A stretch of DNA of 64,000 nt, taken from Bufo bufo (Eukaryota > Chordata > Amphibia > Anura > Bufonidae). The stretch is taken from the NCBI RefSeq assembly GCF_905171765.1, contig NC_053390.1, forward strand, positions 302,444,622-302,508,621, in the 5' to 3' direction. The notes under the pieces were generated by a model, which was not told where the DNA came from, ran no database searches, and worked only from the letters and a program-made list of their open reading frames with translations. Position numbers and translations under genes: made by a program. This document shows, piece after piece, positions 49,401 through 62,036 of the stretch; position 1 is the first letter of the stretch, and the number at the start of each line of letters is the position of its first letter.

Positions 49401-52400
49401 CCCTTGGTATAGAACAGTTCTCCTTTTTACATTCTACTATAGTTTCTCATGCATGCATATCTATGCGACAAAAAATTGCGGCCAATTGGAAAACAAGAAC
49501 ACCTATACACGTCTCAAACATTCTACAGTCCATTAATGAACAATGCTGGTAGGAAAGGATGTCCACCTCGGCTTTCAACGTGTCACGTCAATATCTATCT
49601 TGATGGGAAGTTTGGATCACTTCTATTTTTTATAAACCCCTTTGATTGATTTCTCTATCTCTTAATCAGATGCGCAGTACTGTCTGAAAAATGCCATATT
49701 AGCTATTAGTTAGCAAAGACTACAATTTATGTAAGAACGGACATCTCGATTCCCTCAGGTTATTAGACAGTTTTCTATGTCTTTTCATTTCCGCTGCATT
49801 TTGATGTAATCTGTATAATTGAAAAGAATACCATGATACCTGTAAATCGAATGTTGCCTTATGTATACTTGATGGAATTTCAATAAAAACTAATGTTTTT
49901 TTTTTTTTTAAAAGCCCTAAATAACATAGCAACGTGTAAGGTTGACCCATGAAGGTGTTTAGAGCGCTCCTTCCTTGGTGTTTGAGTTGTCCAGTAGAAA
50001 AGCTAGACTTTGTTCACACCCCTGTCAGAGGCTCCATTCGGCAGATTTAACAGAATGACAGAACTTGACGGATCCCATTGTAAGTCAGAAGATTCGATGG
50101 GTGCTGGTGGTATCCATAGTGTGGTGGATCTAACAGAGCATTGTGGCCACGACTGTAGTGTGAGCTTAACCTTACCTGAACTCTGTGCACTGCTATTCTA
50201 GCAACTCAATGGTGACTCAGCGTGTGATCGATGATGATGCTGATGGCAGGGCAGGTGATGGCAAGCACATTATTATCAGTCACCTTGTTCCGCCCCATTT
50301 ATTACCCGGTGACTACTTATTATATCTGCTTACATTCTTTAAAGGGACACTTCCATCAAAATGGTTTTATCACATATTGATTTTTTTTTTTCAAAATATC
50401 TTTTTTGAAGTCACTCCATGTATTGTACTTTCTGTCCCAGTCGTTAAAGTGTAACTGCCATTCTATTTTTATTTGTGTAATGTGTAGGGGCAGTGATGTT
50501 AACCATTTTTGTAATATACTTTAATTACTGAAATCGTACATTTCTAGTAAAAAAATAGTTCTAAAGTGGCCCATTTTGAGCCTTAGCAACACCCGTCTGT
50601 CATCAGTTTACATAACAGTGGAGACTTGCTAACACTGACTGTGTTATGTAAACAGAAGGCCGACGGGTGTTGCTAAGGCTCAAAATGGGCCACTTTAGAG
50701 CTATTTTTTTTTAATAGAAATGTACGATTTCAGTAATTAAAGTATATTACAAAAATGGTTAACATCACTGCCCCTATCCATTACACAAATAAAAATAGAA
50801 CGGCAGTTACACTTTAACTTTCTCCTTTAACATGGTAAAAGGTCTCCCTTGACTTTTGGAGTCAGACCAGAGAGAGAGGAGGAGGATGAGTGACCCCATG
50901 AGAGCATCACACTGATAAGTACAGTGCTTTTCTGTGGATGTCTTTATCTAGGCCTGTCAGGAGAACAGTAGATCTGTTGTACTGTTATCCTAGGGACGAG
51001 CAAATCGATCCATACAAATTGATTTGTCCATCTGAATGAATTCTCCCTTTTGAGAGAGTGTTCCCACACCTCTGGACGCTCCCTCTTCCGGCAGATTAAG
51101 ATGGCCGCATATCTCGCGCAGCCTTGGTAATCTTGCGCATGCATTGTTTCTGTGAGTATTGGCGAACGCGCAATGACATCAAAACACATCAACAAATTTG
51201 CGCGAGCCACTCAGCCAGTAAAGGAATTTTAGCAGTTCCTGCACAATCACTGATTCAGTTTACCAGGCAGATCATTTGTGCATGCTGCAGTGCTCACAGT
51301 ACCCTCTGGATGTAAACCTGCCAAGTGGATACCCTTCTGGCTCATACCTGTTCAGTTTAGGCCAGTGAGTGTAAAGTCTACGGTATACAACTGTGCAGGC
51401 GTACTCTTCTGACATAGGCCAGAAACGTGTTGTGAACAGAGCTCTAACCCGTGCACGTCCCCTCCATTGGAACAAGTAGTTATAATTACACTGTGCCACT
51501 GATACAATGGAGATGACACACAAGTAATGCTGCTACCCCTTCAAGCAGCTGATCCGCGGGGGTTCCAGAAGTCCTGCCAATCTCATAATGATGACCTATC
51601 CTCAGGATAGTTTATCAGTATCTTTCCACTGAACAACCCCTTTAATGAGGAAATAGGGCCTGATAGTTAGGGCATGTTCACATGTGGCAGATTTGTTTTA
51701 GAATTTCTACGTCTGATGTTTTATGGCCACCTTCAGAAGTGTTGGGTATAGCCTGTTGATTCTGCCCAGAAAATCGGCCGAAATTTACAATACAGTATAT
51801 TTGCATGTGGTTGAGAAAGCGGAAAAAAAAATCGGTGTGGATTTCAGGGTATGCTGCAGATGCTCAAATCTGTTATTGTGTTGGATTTTCACAGAGCACC
51901 TCACCCTTTGCAGTGTTTTCTAGCAGACATTTTCGGTGTTACTTATCACTTATTGTGTAAATTGGGTCAGAGACAGGCTTTTAAGTAGGCCATACACATT
52001 AGATGCATGCTGGCCAAATCCACCAATTTCAGCAGGACCACCTGACCATCTAATATGGTATTGTCCTGACTCTTCTCATCTGCTTGGGGTTATTTGGCTG
52101 CAAAGTTCCCAAATGCCCAATCCTTGGCTCTCACGGAGGAGAAGTGGCTGCCAGAGGTACCTGGCAACAGCTTACTTCCCTCACCCCAGGGAGAACACAC
52201 ACATGCTTGGTTGATCAAGGATAATAACCCACAGCTCAAGAAGTTTGAAGAATGAATCGATTTGTACATCTCTAATCCAAACCCTTCATGAACATTTTCA
52301 ATGAATTGGCCATCACATGGTCCTCAGGCAGAGAGTTCAACAGTCTCACTGCTCTTACAGTAAAGAATTCTTGTGTATACTGATGGTGAAACCTTCTTTC

Positions 52401-55400
52401 CTTTAGACATAGAGGATATCCCCTTGTCATGGTTACAAGCTTAGGTATAAAAAGATCATCGGCAAGATCTCTGTACTGTCCATTCATATATTGGTACATT
52501 GTAAGAACACCTTCCCTAAGTTGTCTTATTTTCGGACTAAACAAACTCAAGTTTGATAATTTTTCTTGGTAGTGTAATAGACCTGTTCCCTAAATTACCT
52601 TGGTTGCCCTCCTCTGCACCTGCTCTAGTTCAGCTACATCCTCCACTGTTGATGTAGACACTCTGGCCTTCACTGTTAATATTGTCACTTACTGATTTGG
52701 TGGGGTTCTCAGCACTAAGACCCCTATAGTATATAGGACATAATCTCTGAGGAGCATTGTGGCTGCCTCAGATTTTTTTTCCCTCTGCGGCGCCACTGTT
52801 AATGGGGGGCTCTGTTTTTGTGGGGGCAGTGTTAATGGGGTCACTGTTTTGTTACATTTTACTCTTCTCTTTCCTCTCCTTTTCTTTCAGGTGCCTTTGA
52901 CTAGGTTCATAGCACCTCTCTCTCTCACTCTTCTCCTGAATATCTGTGTGCTATTGGGCTGGGTAGAGAACAAAGACTTTCAGATGAGTGTGCTGGTCTT
53001 GGGCCTTGGGAGAGAACAATCACTGTACAGTCTTGTATAATTGAGTAAGTGAGGGTAGTATCATGACGTAGGGGGAGGTAAGTTAGAGATCAAATAATTG
53101 TCCAAGATTAGAAAGGGGCCTGCTTATTTTGCAGAGAAACATCGCCATTTCATGATTATACATATTCTGGTCATTTAAGTTTCAATAATAGAACCAGCCT
53201 GTGACCATGAGTGGTGTTGTTCTGGAAGACAAAGCAGACCTTCATTTCTAAACCTGGACAAGCACCTCTAACTACCTGAATGGCTTAAGGGTCATAGTAT
53301 CTGACATGTTGAATGCATATATGAAAGCAGACCTACACTTACTTACAAGGAAATTTGTAATATGACTTATTATCAGGAATGCTTTGAAGGACTGCAGTGT
53401 AATGTACATGTAACATATACACCAGATGTATAGTCCCGACATATGCAACTGGCCATACATTTGTATACATCTACCAAAAAATTCCACTGAGGTCACCCTG
53501 TGTTCTCCAGAGCTGCATGTCCACTCTGGCTTTTCACTGCCAGCTAAGGCTCTGTTCACCTTCACACTTTGGCTTATATGCCAGGAAAATGGAGGTTCAT
53601 GTGGGACTAGGAAATGTTATCAATCAGTTTATGCAATGACAGTATGATATGGACTTCAGAGAAAATGAAATGTATTAATCTGATTCCGTAAAACCCATGT
53701 CTTATTTTCCAATTGTCGCAGGTCTCAGAGTTGGTTAACTGGCTGGATCCCATCTTGGTGCCCGACCTCTATGTCTCAATTAAAAGCTGTGGAATCACGG
53801 ATTCTTCAATGTAAGGAACCCCTGTCAATAACAAGTCCTTATGATGCTGGAAGCTACTGTGGTACCGTGACCACCATGATTGCTAGAACGAAGGGGCATC
53901 ATCAGAATGCTATGTAGAATATACAGTATAGCTTTAGAACAATCCAAGCTCTGTTTTTTTTCTGATACAGAGTTCCAAATACATTGCAAAAACAGAGTTG
54001 GACTCCCAATCATGTACCGTTGGGTTCTGTTGCGTATCTCTGTGGGTACACTTATGGTTATTGTATGGTGCCATCTCCGAATACACGTATCCGTCAGTCC
54101 ATAACTAAGATGTGTTTTATACAGCACTTGATTAGTCTTTTTTAGGAGCTTTGTATATGTGGATAATAGATAAAAGTTAAAGGTCATGTGCACTTTTTTT
54201 AAAGGATTATAAATGTTCAGGTTTTTTTATGCAGCTTCAGTGCAGAGGTATGTGCTTCCATGGTAACAGACTACAAACAAACCTTGTGGGTAGTCTGACT
54301 CTGGGGTTAAATGCCTTTTCATCTGCCTCTCTTCTTGATAACTAACAGTTAGTAAGAGAGGAGTATATGGAGGGAGTAACACATTACTTCAAGATCTGAC
54401 TATACCCAAAGCTTGTTTGTAGTCTGTAACCATGGAGATCCATGTGACTGCATACGAGCTGTAGACAGAAAATGGTAGGATATTATTCATCAAGATTATA
54501 AGCTGTTACTTATTTATTTTATTGTACCAGCATAATCTGAAGAGAGTTCCAGCCTGTAAATATTGATGGTCTTTATCAGTATCAGATTGTTGGGGGTCTG
54601 ACTCCAGACCCTCTCGATCAAAAGCCGTTTTCACCAGCTACCGGCACGGAAACCCAATAGTGGATAGAGCTGGAAGCAGAAGACTTCCAAAGTGTAGTGC
54701 TCATGCCAAGTTGTTTAGCTCAACTCCCATTAAAGTGATCTTTCATTCTCAGGTTCAGTGATGATCACAACACTTGGACCACCACCCAACAGTGATATCC
54801 TAGGGATATGCCATCACCTTATTTTGTGGGAACACCCATTTAAGAAAATGGTTGCATGAAAAAAATTCTAACTATATGGTTGGGAAAAGTAGGCATATGC
54901 CAAGAAAGCAACTTGTGTTTTCCTTGTGTCACTATTCATTAGGCATATTCTCACATACTTAGGTATCCGGAACAGATTTTCTGCTCGCTATGTCTCCCTG
55001 CCTGATCAAAACAAGATCTGGACACTGACAGTGAGCCCCGAGCTTCGTGACAAGACTCCACTAGTGATGGTTCATGGATTTGGTGGAGGAGTGGGCCTCT
55101 GGATTCAGAACATAGACTCTCTGAGTGCTCGCCGGACACTTCATGCCTTTGATTTGTTGGGATTTGGACGCAGCTCTCGACCAAACTTCCCCAGTGATCC
55201 AGAGGGAGCAGAAGAGCACTTTGTTTCATCCATTGAGCAGTGGAGGCAGGAAATGGGAATCAAGGACATGATTCTTCTGGGCCACAGTTTAGGGGGATTT
55301 CTAGCAACATCCTATTCCATGAAATACCCTGAGAGGTGAGTAAGAACTTGTGGTCGTTGTTGAATTACCTTAAACACAATCTACTTCTCTAACCCAGGTG

Positions 55401-58400
55401 GAAAAAAGATAAGAGGCTATGTTTGCTGCAGCTGATATTTGAGCATATTGCTCATACTGAGCATAGACGTTCAGTGGAATCCACCCTGATTTAAAGGGAC
55501 AAAGAGGCCTCGTTCACATGGCAGTGTTTGGTCAGTGATTTCCATCAGTGAGCCAAAACCAGGAGTAGAGGATGCACAGAGATAAGGTATAATGGAAGGA
55601 TTTACCTGGTTTTGAGTGAATCCCTGATAGAAATCACTCATCAAACACTGACTATGTGAATTAGGCCTAAGCCTAAAGGCTTCCTAATGAGCATTTGCTG
55701 AGAAGGTGAATACAGTCCTGTTATTTCATGATGAGAGACACTGGCTGTAGTACTCTTCGGTGGCATTGTCCCTGTGATCACGATTTGTCTCCCACCTCTT
55801 CAGATCTCCAGGAACGTTTGCTTGCATGTTTATTTCCCCTGTTTTAAGGCCCTATCACACCAAATGGTTTTCAGGCCTATCATTGGGAACAAGTATTCAC
55901 AGGATTGCTCCTCCCTGATAACTGACCTGCATAATCGTGCCACCAATCTGCCAGGGCTCATTTGTCTCCTGATTGGCATCTATCATCAGGATGAAAGATG
56001 CCCGATTATCCGCAGCACATCTCCCTGAACTGAATGAGGGAGGAACCACTGAAGTAGGGATCATTCCTCCCACATTCACTTTGCTTTGGTCTTTGTAATT
56101 GGCCTGTGAAAACGAGCACTGATGGACGTGTTTGTATCCATCAACGCCCGAATACCGTCACTGTAATAGAGCTCATAGAAATGGTATTTTACAATGTGTT
56201 CCTTTTAACATGTTAATGACCACCACAAGTACTTGTAACCTCTCCTGTCATGTCTGTTTTATCAACTACTTCCTATTCTCTATGATGTACCACTCCTTTT
56301 TTATTCCTTCTAGAAGTTATGAATGAATTGCTAGCAGTTTGCAATGAAGTTCCAGATGGGTGTTACCAATCAGCACCCAGTCTTACACTCTCCAATTAGT
56401 GCTGCCCGTGTCAGGTTGTACAGGGACACATACACAACTAGTAACGCCCATCTGGACCTTCATTGCAGACTGCCAGAAATTCTTTGATAACTTCTAGCAG
56501 GAATAATAATGGAATGGCACAATATAGTCATAAAAATAGATTTTCTAGAATTGTTATTACATGTGGAATGCAAGTTATTTAGTAAAACAGACCCGTCAGG
56601 AGAGGGGATAGGTTCTTTTTAGCGACCTTAATGTACAGCTTTGTGTCTTTTAAGAGACTATAGAATGATGGCTGCTTGACGTTCATGTAGCCGTGGGTCA
56701 GGTGACCATCTGTCAAGGACGGCCTGGAATCCACAAGAGAAGGCAGAAACCGTGTTTTGACATTTCGGCCTTGGTGATCACTTTATATATGAGTGATGTG
56801 CAGGCAGCGAAGGTCGCGGCGCTGCTGCACTTCCCTTTGGTTTCAGTATTTTCCTGGAAACATGACTATGTGACCAAGCTGCTGGGTCTAAGTAGTAGTT
56901 ATGTCAAGATCGGGCTGGATTTATTCCTGTTCTTCAGTATGTTGTACAACTCCATTTTAAAGGAAAATGTGGTGTAAAAATAATCTGAAAAAAAGTTAAG
57001 TCCCCCAAAGGTCTTACTGTAATTGGTATCTTTATATAAGTATATAGTTATATAGAAATAGCTGAAGAGGGTTATAATGCCGGTGTAGATCCTCCAGATA
57101 CTTCATTCCATGCTTGACTGATCTGGATTTTTTATACATTGCAGTGAGTGGGTTATATTATGCATTATACTAACATCTTGATAGATATAGTTTCTCATGG
57201 CTTCCAGCTTTCCAGTTTTTACTGATCCCTTTTGTTTTATTCTTCAGAGTGAAGCATCTTATTCTCGTTGATCCCTGGGGCTTCCCTGTTCTACCTACAG
57301 ACCCCAATGAGGTGCGTTCTCCCCCAGCCTGGGTGAAAGCCCTGGCTACAGTTCTTGGCCGATCCAATCCTTTGGCAGTTGTCAGAGCAGCAGGACCTTG
57401 GGGTGAGTGCACATTTTGTTTTCATCTTCTAAATGTGCCCTGGGGTGAGTGCCCCGTTTAAGAACCATTAAGTTACACAGCGAAGCAGAACCCTGGGTAG
57501 TGGCGAGGCGCATGAATGGCACTGTGTGCAGACGGATGTCTCTGGTTTACTGATAACCCAAGTTAGGTTTTAAGGCTTTTTCAAGTGTTGGACACAGCTA
57601 ACTCTGTAAGCACCTATGGGAGGCACTGGGCAGTTTTCTTCCTTCTTGAGAACTATTTTGCATATTTTTCCCAGAAAACATTGCTCTTAGAGGGAATCTG
57701 TTTGGTCTTTTTACCACCCTCAACAAACCACCATGCTGTAATAGGTGACCTGATAATCTTTCTGAACGTGCCCTTATCTGTTTTTTCAGGTGCAGCAAAA
57801 GTGTTACAATCCGTTTTTAAAACTTTGCACGGTATATGCTAATAGCCTGTGAAGGGTCAGTTGGGTGTTCATGCTTTTTTTTAGGTCCAACCCAGCTCCA
57901 TCACAGTACGCCTCACTGCACTGCCTATGCCCAGAAACTACAAAGCAGTGGAACATGCACAACAATTGTGGGGCTTAGTGGTGACTACAGCGGCCGGGGC
58001 ATGTCAGTAGAGACTGGAAGGGGAAGGTTGGACCACGGATTAGATGCTGATGCATTATTTTGCGGATTAGATGCTGTCCCATTCACTTCTATGGGGTCCT
58101 TTTCTTCCATTGCAGGGTTCGGCAAAAAAAATGAAACATGTCTTATACTTGTCAGTGAAAATCAGGACATGGCCCTATTGAAGTCTATGGATCAGCAAAA
58201 AAACGGAATGCAATCTGTTTTTTTTGCGGACATGCTTAGCTGTCCGCAAAAAAAATTATCCACATTTTTGCGGACAGCATACGGCCGTCTGAATGAGCCC
58301 TTAAAGTGTGATCGCCCAAATGATTCTTCACAGGTCACTAGCATACAGCATGTAGAGTTCTGAAAACTGGATTTTATCACTTTTGCTGCATCTGAAAAAT

Positions 58401-59965
58401 CAGGAGCACATTTGGAAAGAATGTTAGGTCATTTTACCACCTCCACACACCACCATGATGATTTGTGACTTCAGAAATAACATTCATGGACAGTCTTAAA
58501 TATTTATTGTGGCATATTGTCACAATATCAGTGGAGGTCTCACTGCTGTGAGATTCCTAGAAGAAAGTGGCATTTGGCCGGAAGCTGCACTGTGCAGAGA
58601 ACCTGTACAGCAAACGGTAGGGAGCCGTGCTGTATAGAGGGTAATCCAACGTGGCCACTGTCCTTTACTAGCACTGCAACAAATTCTTTCTAGTGGTCAT
58701 AAAGGTCCCAACTGTCATACCCTAGTGATATACCATAACTTCTACCTGTGGAAAAACCCTATCAAGGACAAGCAGAGACTATGTTCATGTATGCATCTCA
58801 GGAGTGCCGTATTGCATCTCAGCCCCGTCTTCTGTAATGTCTTCACAGAGAAATGGCTTTCTGTGATTTCTAGTTTTGTTGAAACAGCAATAACTTATAA
58901 AACTGTCACCCACCAGGTCCCAGACTGGTGCAGAGATTTCGTCCAGATCTGAAGAGGAAATTTGAAGAGTTCTTTGAAGATGATACCATCATGGAATATA
59001 TATACCACTGCAATGCCCAAACTCCAAGGTAACGTGGTCGTCCTTTCGTGTTATCATGCTTGACTTTTTTTTTGCTTCTTCATCTCATGCCTTCATCTTT
59101 TTCATAGTGGTGAAAGTGCCTTTAAAACCATGATGGAAAAGTTTGGCTGGGCTAAGCGTCCCATGATGTCCCGTCTTCATGCAATCCCAAAAGACCTCCC
59201 CATCACATTTGTCTATGGAGCGGAGACCTGGATTGATCGAAATTCAGGTGAAAAGGCCAAATTGCTCCGACCTGATTCCTACGTGAACAATTTGGTAAGA
59301 GTTAACTTGGAAATGATGAAATATCCATTTGTGTTTGGAGCCGTATTTCTAATATCGATTTTCAAAGGTGCTGTCCGGTTTTTACCAAGAATCCAGACAG
59401 CGCTATGGAAAAGCCTAAAGAATTGAGCAGTGTTTACCAAGCAGATCCAGTGCCACTGATCCTTTTCTCCCAGCCAGGCTTTGTTTACCCACTGCAGCGG
59501 TAGTGTCAAGTTGACCGCTGCAGCCATTCACTGGCCTTATCCAGGCTTCGAAGAGGCCAGTGATTGGCTGCAGGGGGAAAGTGTTGTTCCAGTGCTTAGG
59601 CAAGCACTGTGACGCCTTTCAACAGCGGGGGTACAAGGAGTAGAACCCCCTCCCCCAAAATCAGGTATTGATGACCTACTCTGAGGTGTTGATGGTGGAG
59701 ATGTTTTTATGAAATTATGGACCTACGAAACAAAGAACAATTCAGCATGGACACATTACAGTTACTCAATCTTAGGCGTAATCCTTATTTATATTGCATG
59801 ATGCCGGTTTGTAAGTTTTGAACTTAGGTTTTGAGACTAAATTGAAATCATTTCTTTTTAATTCATTCTCCCCAGGCCATCAAAGGTGCTTCTCATCATG
59901 TATATGCAGATCAACCAACCATCTTCAATGCTGTAGTTGAAGAGATCTGTGAGACAGTGGATTAA
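43428..59965 (+). CDS. ABHD4: ABHD4, alpha/beta hydrolase (seven coding exons)
   Basis: Exons: 43,428-43,450; 53,722-53,810; 54,963-55,335; 57,248-57,402; 58,917-59,028; 59,108-59,294; 59,876-59,965. Every intron is GT-AG and phases join to 342 residues plus TAA, the length of human ABHD4. The N-terminus [16 protein letters not shown] supports this start. The hydrolase core shows the oxyanion-type VHGFGGG (H75-G76), [10 protein letters not shown] (102-111), nucleophile elbow GHSLGG with S146, DPWGFP (170-175), a probable acid D294 (ETWIDRN), and the catalytic-type H-X4-D H320-D325 (HHVYADQP). ABHD5, the close paralogue, has Asn at the nucleophile position. The Ser here indicates an active enzyme. 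Family knowledge: ABHD4 is an N-acyl-phosphatidylethanolamine and lyso-NAPE lipase at cell membranes. Intron 1 is 10.3 kb with a LINE and MITEs. DAD1 lies divergently 21 kb upstream. Confidence 0.97.
43990..44735. repeat. AT-rich interspersed repeat, related to the 26.5-29.5 kb element
   Basis: Located in ABHD4 intron 1. It shares the wording of the 27-28 kb cassettes: GGTATCGCTAAAATGTACAG, CACAAAAAAATGAGCCCTCA, GGTATCGCTGTAACCGTACT. A-runs are common. Ends are unclear, so it is a fragment of a related non-autonomous element. Confidence 0.5.
44742..45072. mobile_element. Harbinger-like MITE in ABHD4 intron 1
   Basis: GGCCCCTTTCACACGAGCACG to CTCGTGTGAAAGAGGCC. The flanks are TCA and TAA. Shares GTGCAATGCGTGA and GCACATGATCGGTGATTTTC-type interior with the host at 13,427. 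It directly precedes a T2-like element and has replaced its left end. Confidence 0.75.
45081..45441. mobile_element. T2/Kolobok-like palindrome, left end missing
   Basis: Inner arms ATGCAAATGAGCCTCTAGGA and GCTCCTAGAGGCTCATTTAC. The right arm CTGATGTTTCTCAGCAATAC...TGCTGACATGTGCCC ends before TTAA (45,442-45,445). At 45,339 it holds the unoccupied version of the site used by Tc1 copy A. Confidence 0.75.
45633..46074. mobile_element. Harbinger-like MITE (TTA duplication) in ABHD4 intron 1
   Basis: GGCTACTTTCACACTAGCG after TTA (45,630-45,632) and ATGCTAGTGTGAAAGTAGCC before TTA (46,075-46,077). Closely similar inside to 22,987-23,460. Confidence 0.88.
46078..46355. mobile_element. T2/Kolobok-like right half
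   Basis: GCCTCTAGGTGCTGATTTTA and CACCTAGAGGCTCATTAGCA match the inner hairpin of 31,783-32,480. It then shares TTTTTTTACAAAAACGGCTG and ends TAGAAGCCCTTTAAAGG. The left half is missing. Confidence 0.6.
46420..49905 (+). pseudogene. L1/Tx1-like LINE, decayed, in ABHD4 intron 1 (sense)
   Basis: The end of an APE-type endonuclease appears first ([13 protein letters not shown], then [10 protein letters not shown] near 46,560-46,660). The reverse transcriptase follows: [17 protein letters not shown] near 47,350-47,400, then 47,474-47,797 with [15 protein letters not shown] and [15 protein letters not shown]. The thumb/connection region is at 47,911-48,657 and the C-terminal Cys region at 48,904-49,536 ([32 protein letters not shown]). 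Several frameshifts and stops make it non-functional. The 5' end is truncated within the endonuclease. The 3' end is AATTTCAATAAAAACTAATG followed by a T-run at about 49,890-49,907. Confidence 0.85.
49906..50443. other. ABHD4 intron 1, no feature recognised
   Basis: No repeat ends or exon-like sequence. A T-run lies at 50,380. Confidence 0.35.
50448..50813. mobile_element. T2/Kolobok-like palindrome, TTAA-flanked
   Basis: AGTGTAACTGCCATTCTATT after TTAA (50,444-50,447) and AATAGAACGGCAGTTACACT before TTAA (50,814-50,817). The arms pair over nearly the full length (ACCATTTTTGTAATATACTT and inverse, GCCCATTTTGAGCCTTAGCA and inverse). Confidence 0.92.
50993..52274. mobile_element. possible hAT-like element with CAAATCGAT ends
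   Basis: TAGGGACGAGCAAATCGATC at the left and AATCGATTTGTACATCTCTA at the right are imperfect inverse ends. The flanking bases match over only four positions (ATCC), so a clean duplication is not shown. The interior has no recognised coding sequence. Confidence 0.35.
52275..52640 (-). repeat. interspersed repeat, probable retroelement 3' portion
   Basis: The minus strand reads [19 protein letters not shown] in a 92-codon frame, the type of phrase seen at the C-terminus of some non-LTR reverse transcriptases. It then reads through TTTAGGGAACAGGTC-type sequence. The assignment rests on this motif only. Confidence 0.4.
52641..53721. other. ABHD4 intron 1, 3' part
   Basis: No clear repeat or additional exon. 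The acceptor for exon 2 is ATTGTCGCAG at 53,712-53,721. Confidence 0.4.
55506..55667. mobile_element. Harbinger-like MITE in ABHD4 intron 3
   Basis: GGCCTCGTTCACATGGCAGT to ACTATGTGAATTAGGCC, with GTCAGTGATTTCCATCAGTG as in the 1,573-1,903 pair. The flanks (AGA, TAA) do not give a clean duplication. Confidence 0.65.
55668..57247. other. ABHD4 intron 3, remainder
   Basis: An inverted pair near 56,330-56,500 (GCAATGAAGTTCCAGATGGG / CCCATCTGGACCTTCATTGC, with AACTTCTAG/CTAGAAGTT) marks a small palindromic repeat. The rest is featureless. The exon 4 acceptor is TTCTTCAG at 57,240-57,247. Confidence 0.45.
58020..58300. mobile_element. Harbinger-like MITE, left end lost, in ABHD4 intron 4
   Basis: The right end GGCCGTCTGAATGAGCCC precedes TTA (58,301-58,303). 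It contains CATTCACTTCTATGGGGTCC and AAACGGAATGCAATC-type family sequence. Confidence 0.5.
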
Positions 59966-60465
59966 GACCATCCGTTATGGACGTCATAAAACATCCGAGG
60001 CTCAAGACAGTGAACAGACTACAGTGACCTGTCTGCTTATGACCTAGATAATATAGTGCCATATTAATGTCCTCCGCAGCATTGGCACCCATTATTGGTG
60101 ACATTCACCAACCCCTATACTACGTGTTAGCGCTGTGTCTTATTGAGCGGTGGGTTGCTCCTCTTTGTGAAATACTGTAAATACTGTAGAAATTCGAGCC
60201 CTCACTACTGATATACAGGCAATATATAGACCCAGAGCACAGAATGTTCTACCTTTTGGAAGGTGCCATCTATATTTTCTAGTGCTTAACATGCAAAACA
60301 ATACTGATTTATAATATAAATATTCAGTTGTCCTTCTATTCTGCCCCACATTACTTATAGAAGCACAGAACATAAGCACTTGAATGAAGAATTTGTAATG
60401 TACTTGAAAAGATGTCCCCAAATCTGAGGGGCTCACCATGAATGTTGATAGAACTACCTCTTCAA

Positions 60466-60918
60466 CCACCTGTTTTGCCCGAGTCCCGCTCGGGCAGTGG
60501 GAAAAGTAACTGGAGGGGGAGGTCTGCTTTAGCTGCTGATATCTCCTGAATGGTAGCAGCTAGAAACATGCAACTGGTCTTGTTTGAAAGCTGACAGTCC
60601 AGGCTTGGCTCTCATACAAGACCAAAATGACAGCTAAAGTCCAAGCAACAGAGAAGAAATCGCTGTTAGAAATGAAGTCAGGAATAATCGCAGATAAAAC
60701 CTGTTTTTACTTTCACTTTCAGCTGCATTCACAGCATCCCGATTTCTATCAGCGATATCTTCCCCTGTCCTGAACATATTGCATTCTGGTATAGTCTGAA
60801 AGTGTGGAGTGTCAGCTTTCAAACAAGACCAGTTGCATCTAAAGCAGCCCTTCCCCCTCCAGTTAGCTACTTTTCCCACTGCTGATGCTGGACTGGGGCA
60901 AAACAGTTAGGGGGTTAA
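60466..60918. mobile_element. palindromic MITE downstream of the ABHD4 stop
   Basis: CCACCTGTTTTGCCC at the left is inverted as GGGGCAAAACAGTTAGGGGG before TTAA (about 60,915-60,918). The arms pair over GGGAAAAGTAACTGGAGGGG, ACATGCAACTGGTCTTGTTT / AAACAAGACCAGTTGCAT and AGCTGACA. It may be piggyBac-type (TTAA), but the left flank is TCAA. Confidence 0.6.
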
Positions 60919-61713
60919 GGTAACTGTAAGAATCAATGTCCAGGTAGAAGATTGTGCCATTCGTTGTCATAGTTTGCCAAGTGTTTCCGTTTTTTTTAGT
61001 TTTTTTTTTTGACGAGTTCACTAAACCAGTTCTTACAGTTTGTAACCCTGCTTTGAAGGTTGCTTGCTTAAATCAGACTCCAGTTGACCGGTTTAGGTTT
61101 ACATCTTAGGAAGCAGGCAAGCAATCAGTCATTTTTGTTAATATAATAGTTTTGGCCAGTTCTTTGTATACAGGGCTTTAGGCTGCCTCTAATGTCTATG
61201 CTACTGCATTCATAGATACTGTGTTAGCACACAGACAGTAAGATGATTTTTGTTGGCTTTGCTACCTTAAATTATCTAACTTACTCTTCAGGCCTGGTTA
61301 ATTTTCTATTCTATTTATACCCTTGTGGTCCAGAAATATACTGGTCTTCATACCTTTAGTCCTTTGAGGGGTCTATAGAGTTTTTCTCTATAATACTTGT
61401 AGTGCATTCACCCCCCAATCTATACTTTGTATCTGCAGAACCTCAGATGTTCTGCGGCTATGGGTTTGATGTCCAGTAGCCGTGGCCTTTGGATTACCTA
61501 CCTCTACAATGTAGCAATCTTGAAGTGTACACAGCTCCAGTGATGGCTCGCCACCTCAGGGCATTTCTTTTCCCCAGAGTGCCTTGAATATCACTAAAGT
61601 ATTTTTACTCACTCCTGCACAAATACTGCCAGTAATATTCTTTCATAGGATACATGATGAGAGTACTAGTTTTACATCTGAAGACTTGGACCTCAGTCAA
61701 GTATTGTTTCTCT

Positions 61714-62036
61714 AGAGGACCTTTTATTGCAATATTAGTACCTGGCAGTGTAGGGCATGATGAGTAGCGCTCACCTTCTCCCTGGCTGTGACGCGTTCCG
61801 CTGCGAATGGGCAGCTCACAGCCAGGGAGAAGGAGACGCCCCTAGAGAAACACGGCCGTCTCCTCCTCCCTGTACCAATGCTATTAATTAGCATACAGGG
61901 TGGCAAAAAAGAACGGGGGCACAGCAGGGCAACGGAGCAGCCCATCTGAAAAAAAATGACTGCCCCGACACTTACTCCTCCTGCCCTACAGTGCTAGGTA
62001 CTAATATTGTAACGTCAGGACCAGTGAAAGGTCCTT
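61714..62036. mobile_element. decayed T2-like palindrome downstream of ABHD4
   Basis: GAGGACCTTTTATTGCAATA and CCAGTGAAAGGTCCTTTTTA are its ends. Inner arms: CACCTTCTCCCTGGCTGTGA / TCACAGCCAGGGAGAAGG and ATTAATTAGCATACAGGGTG, as in 35,506-36,044. Confidence 0.6.
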
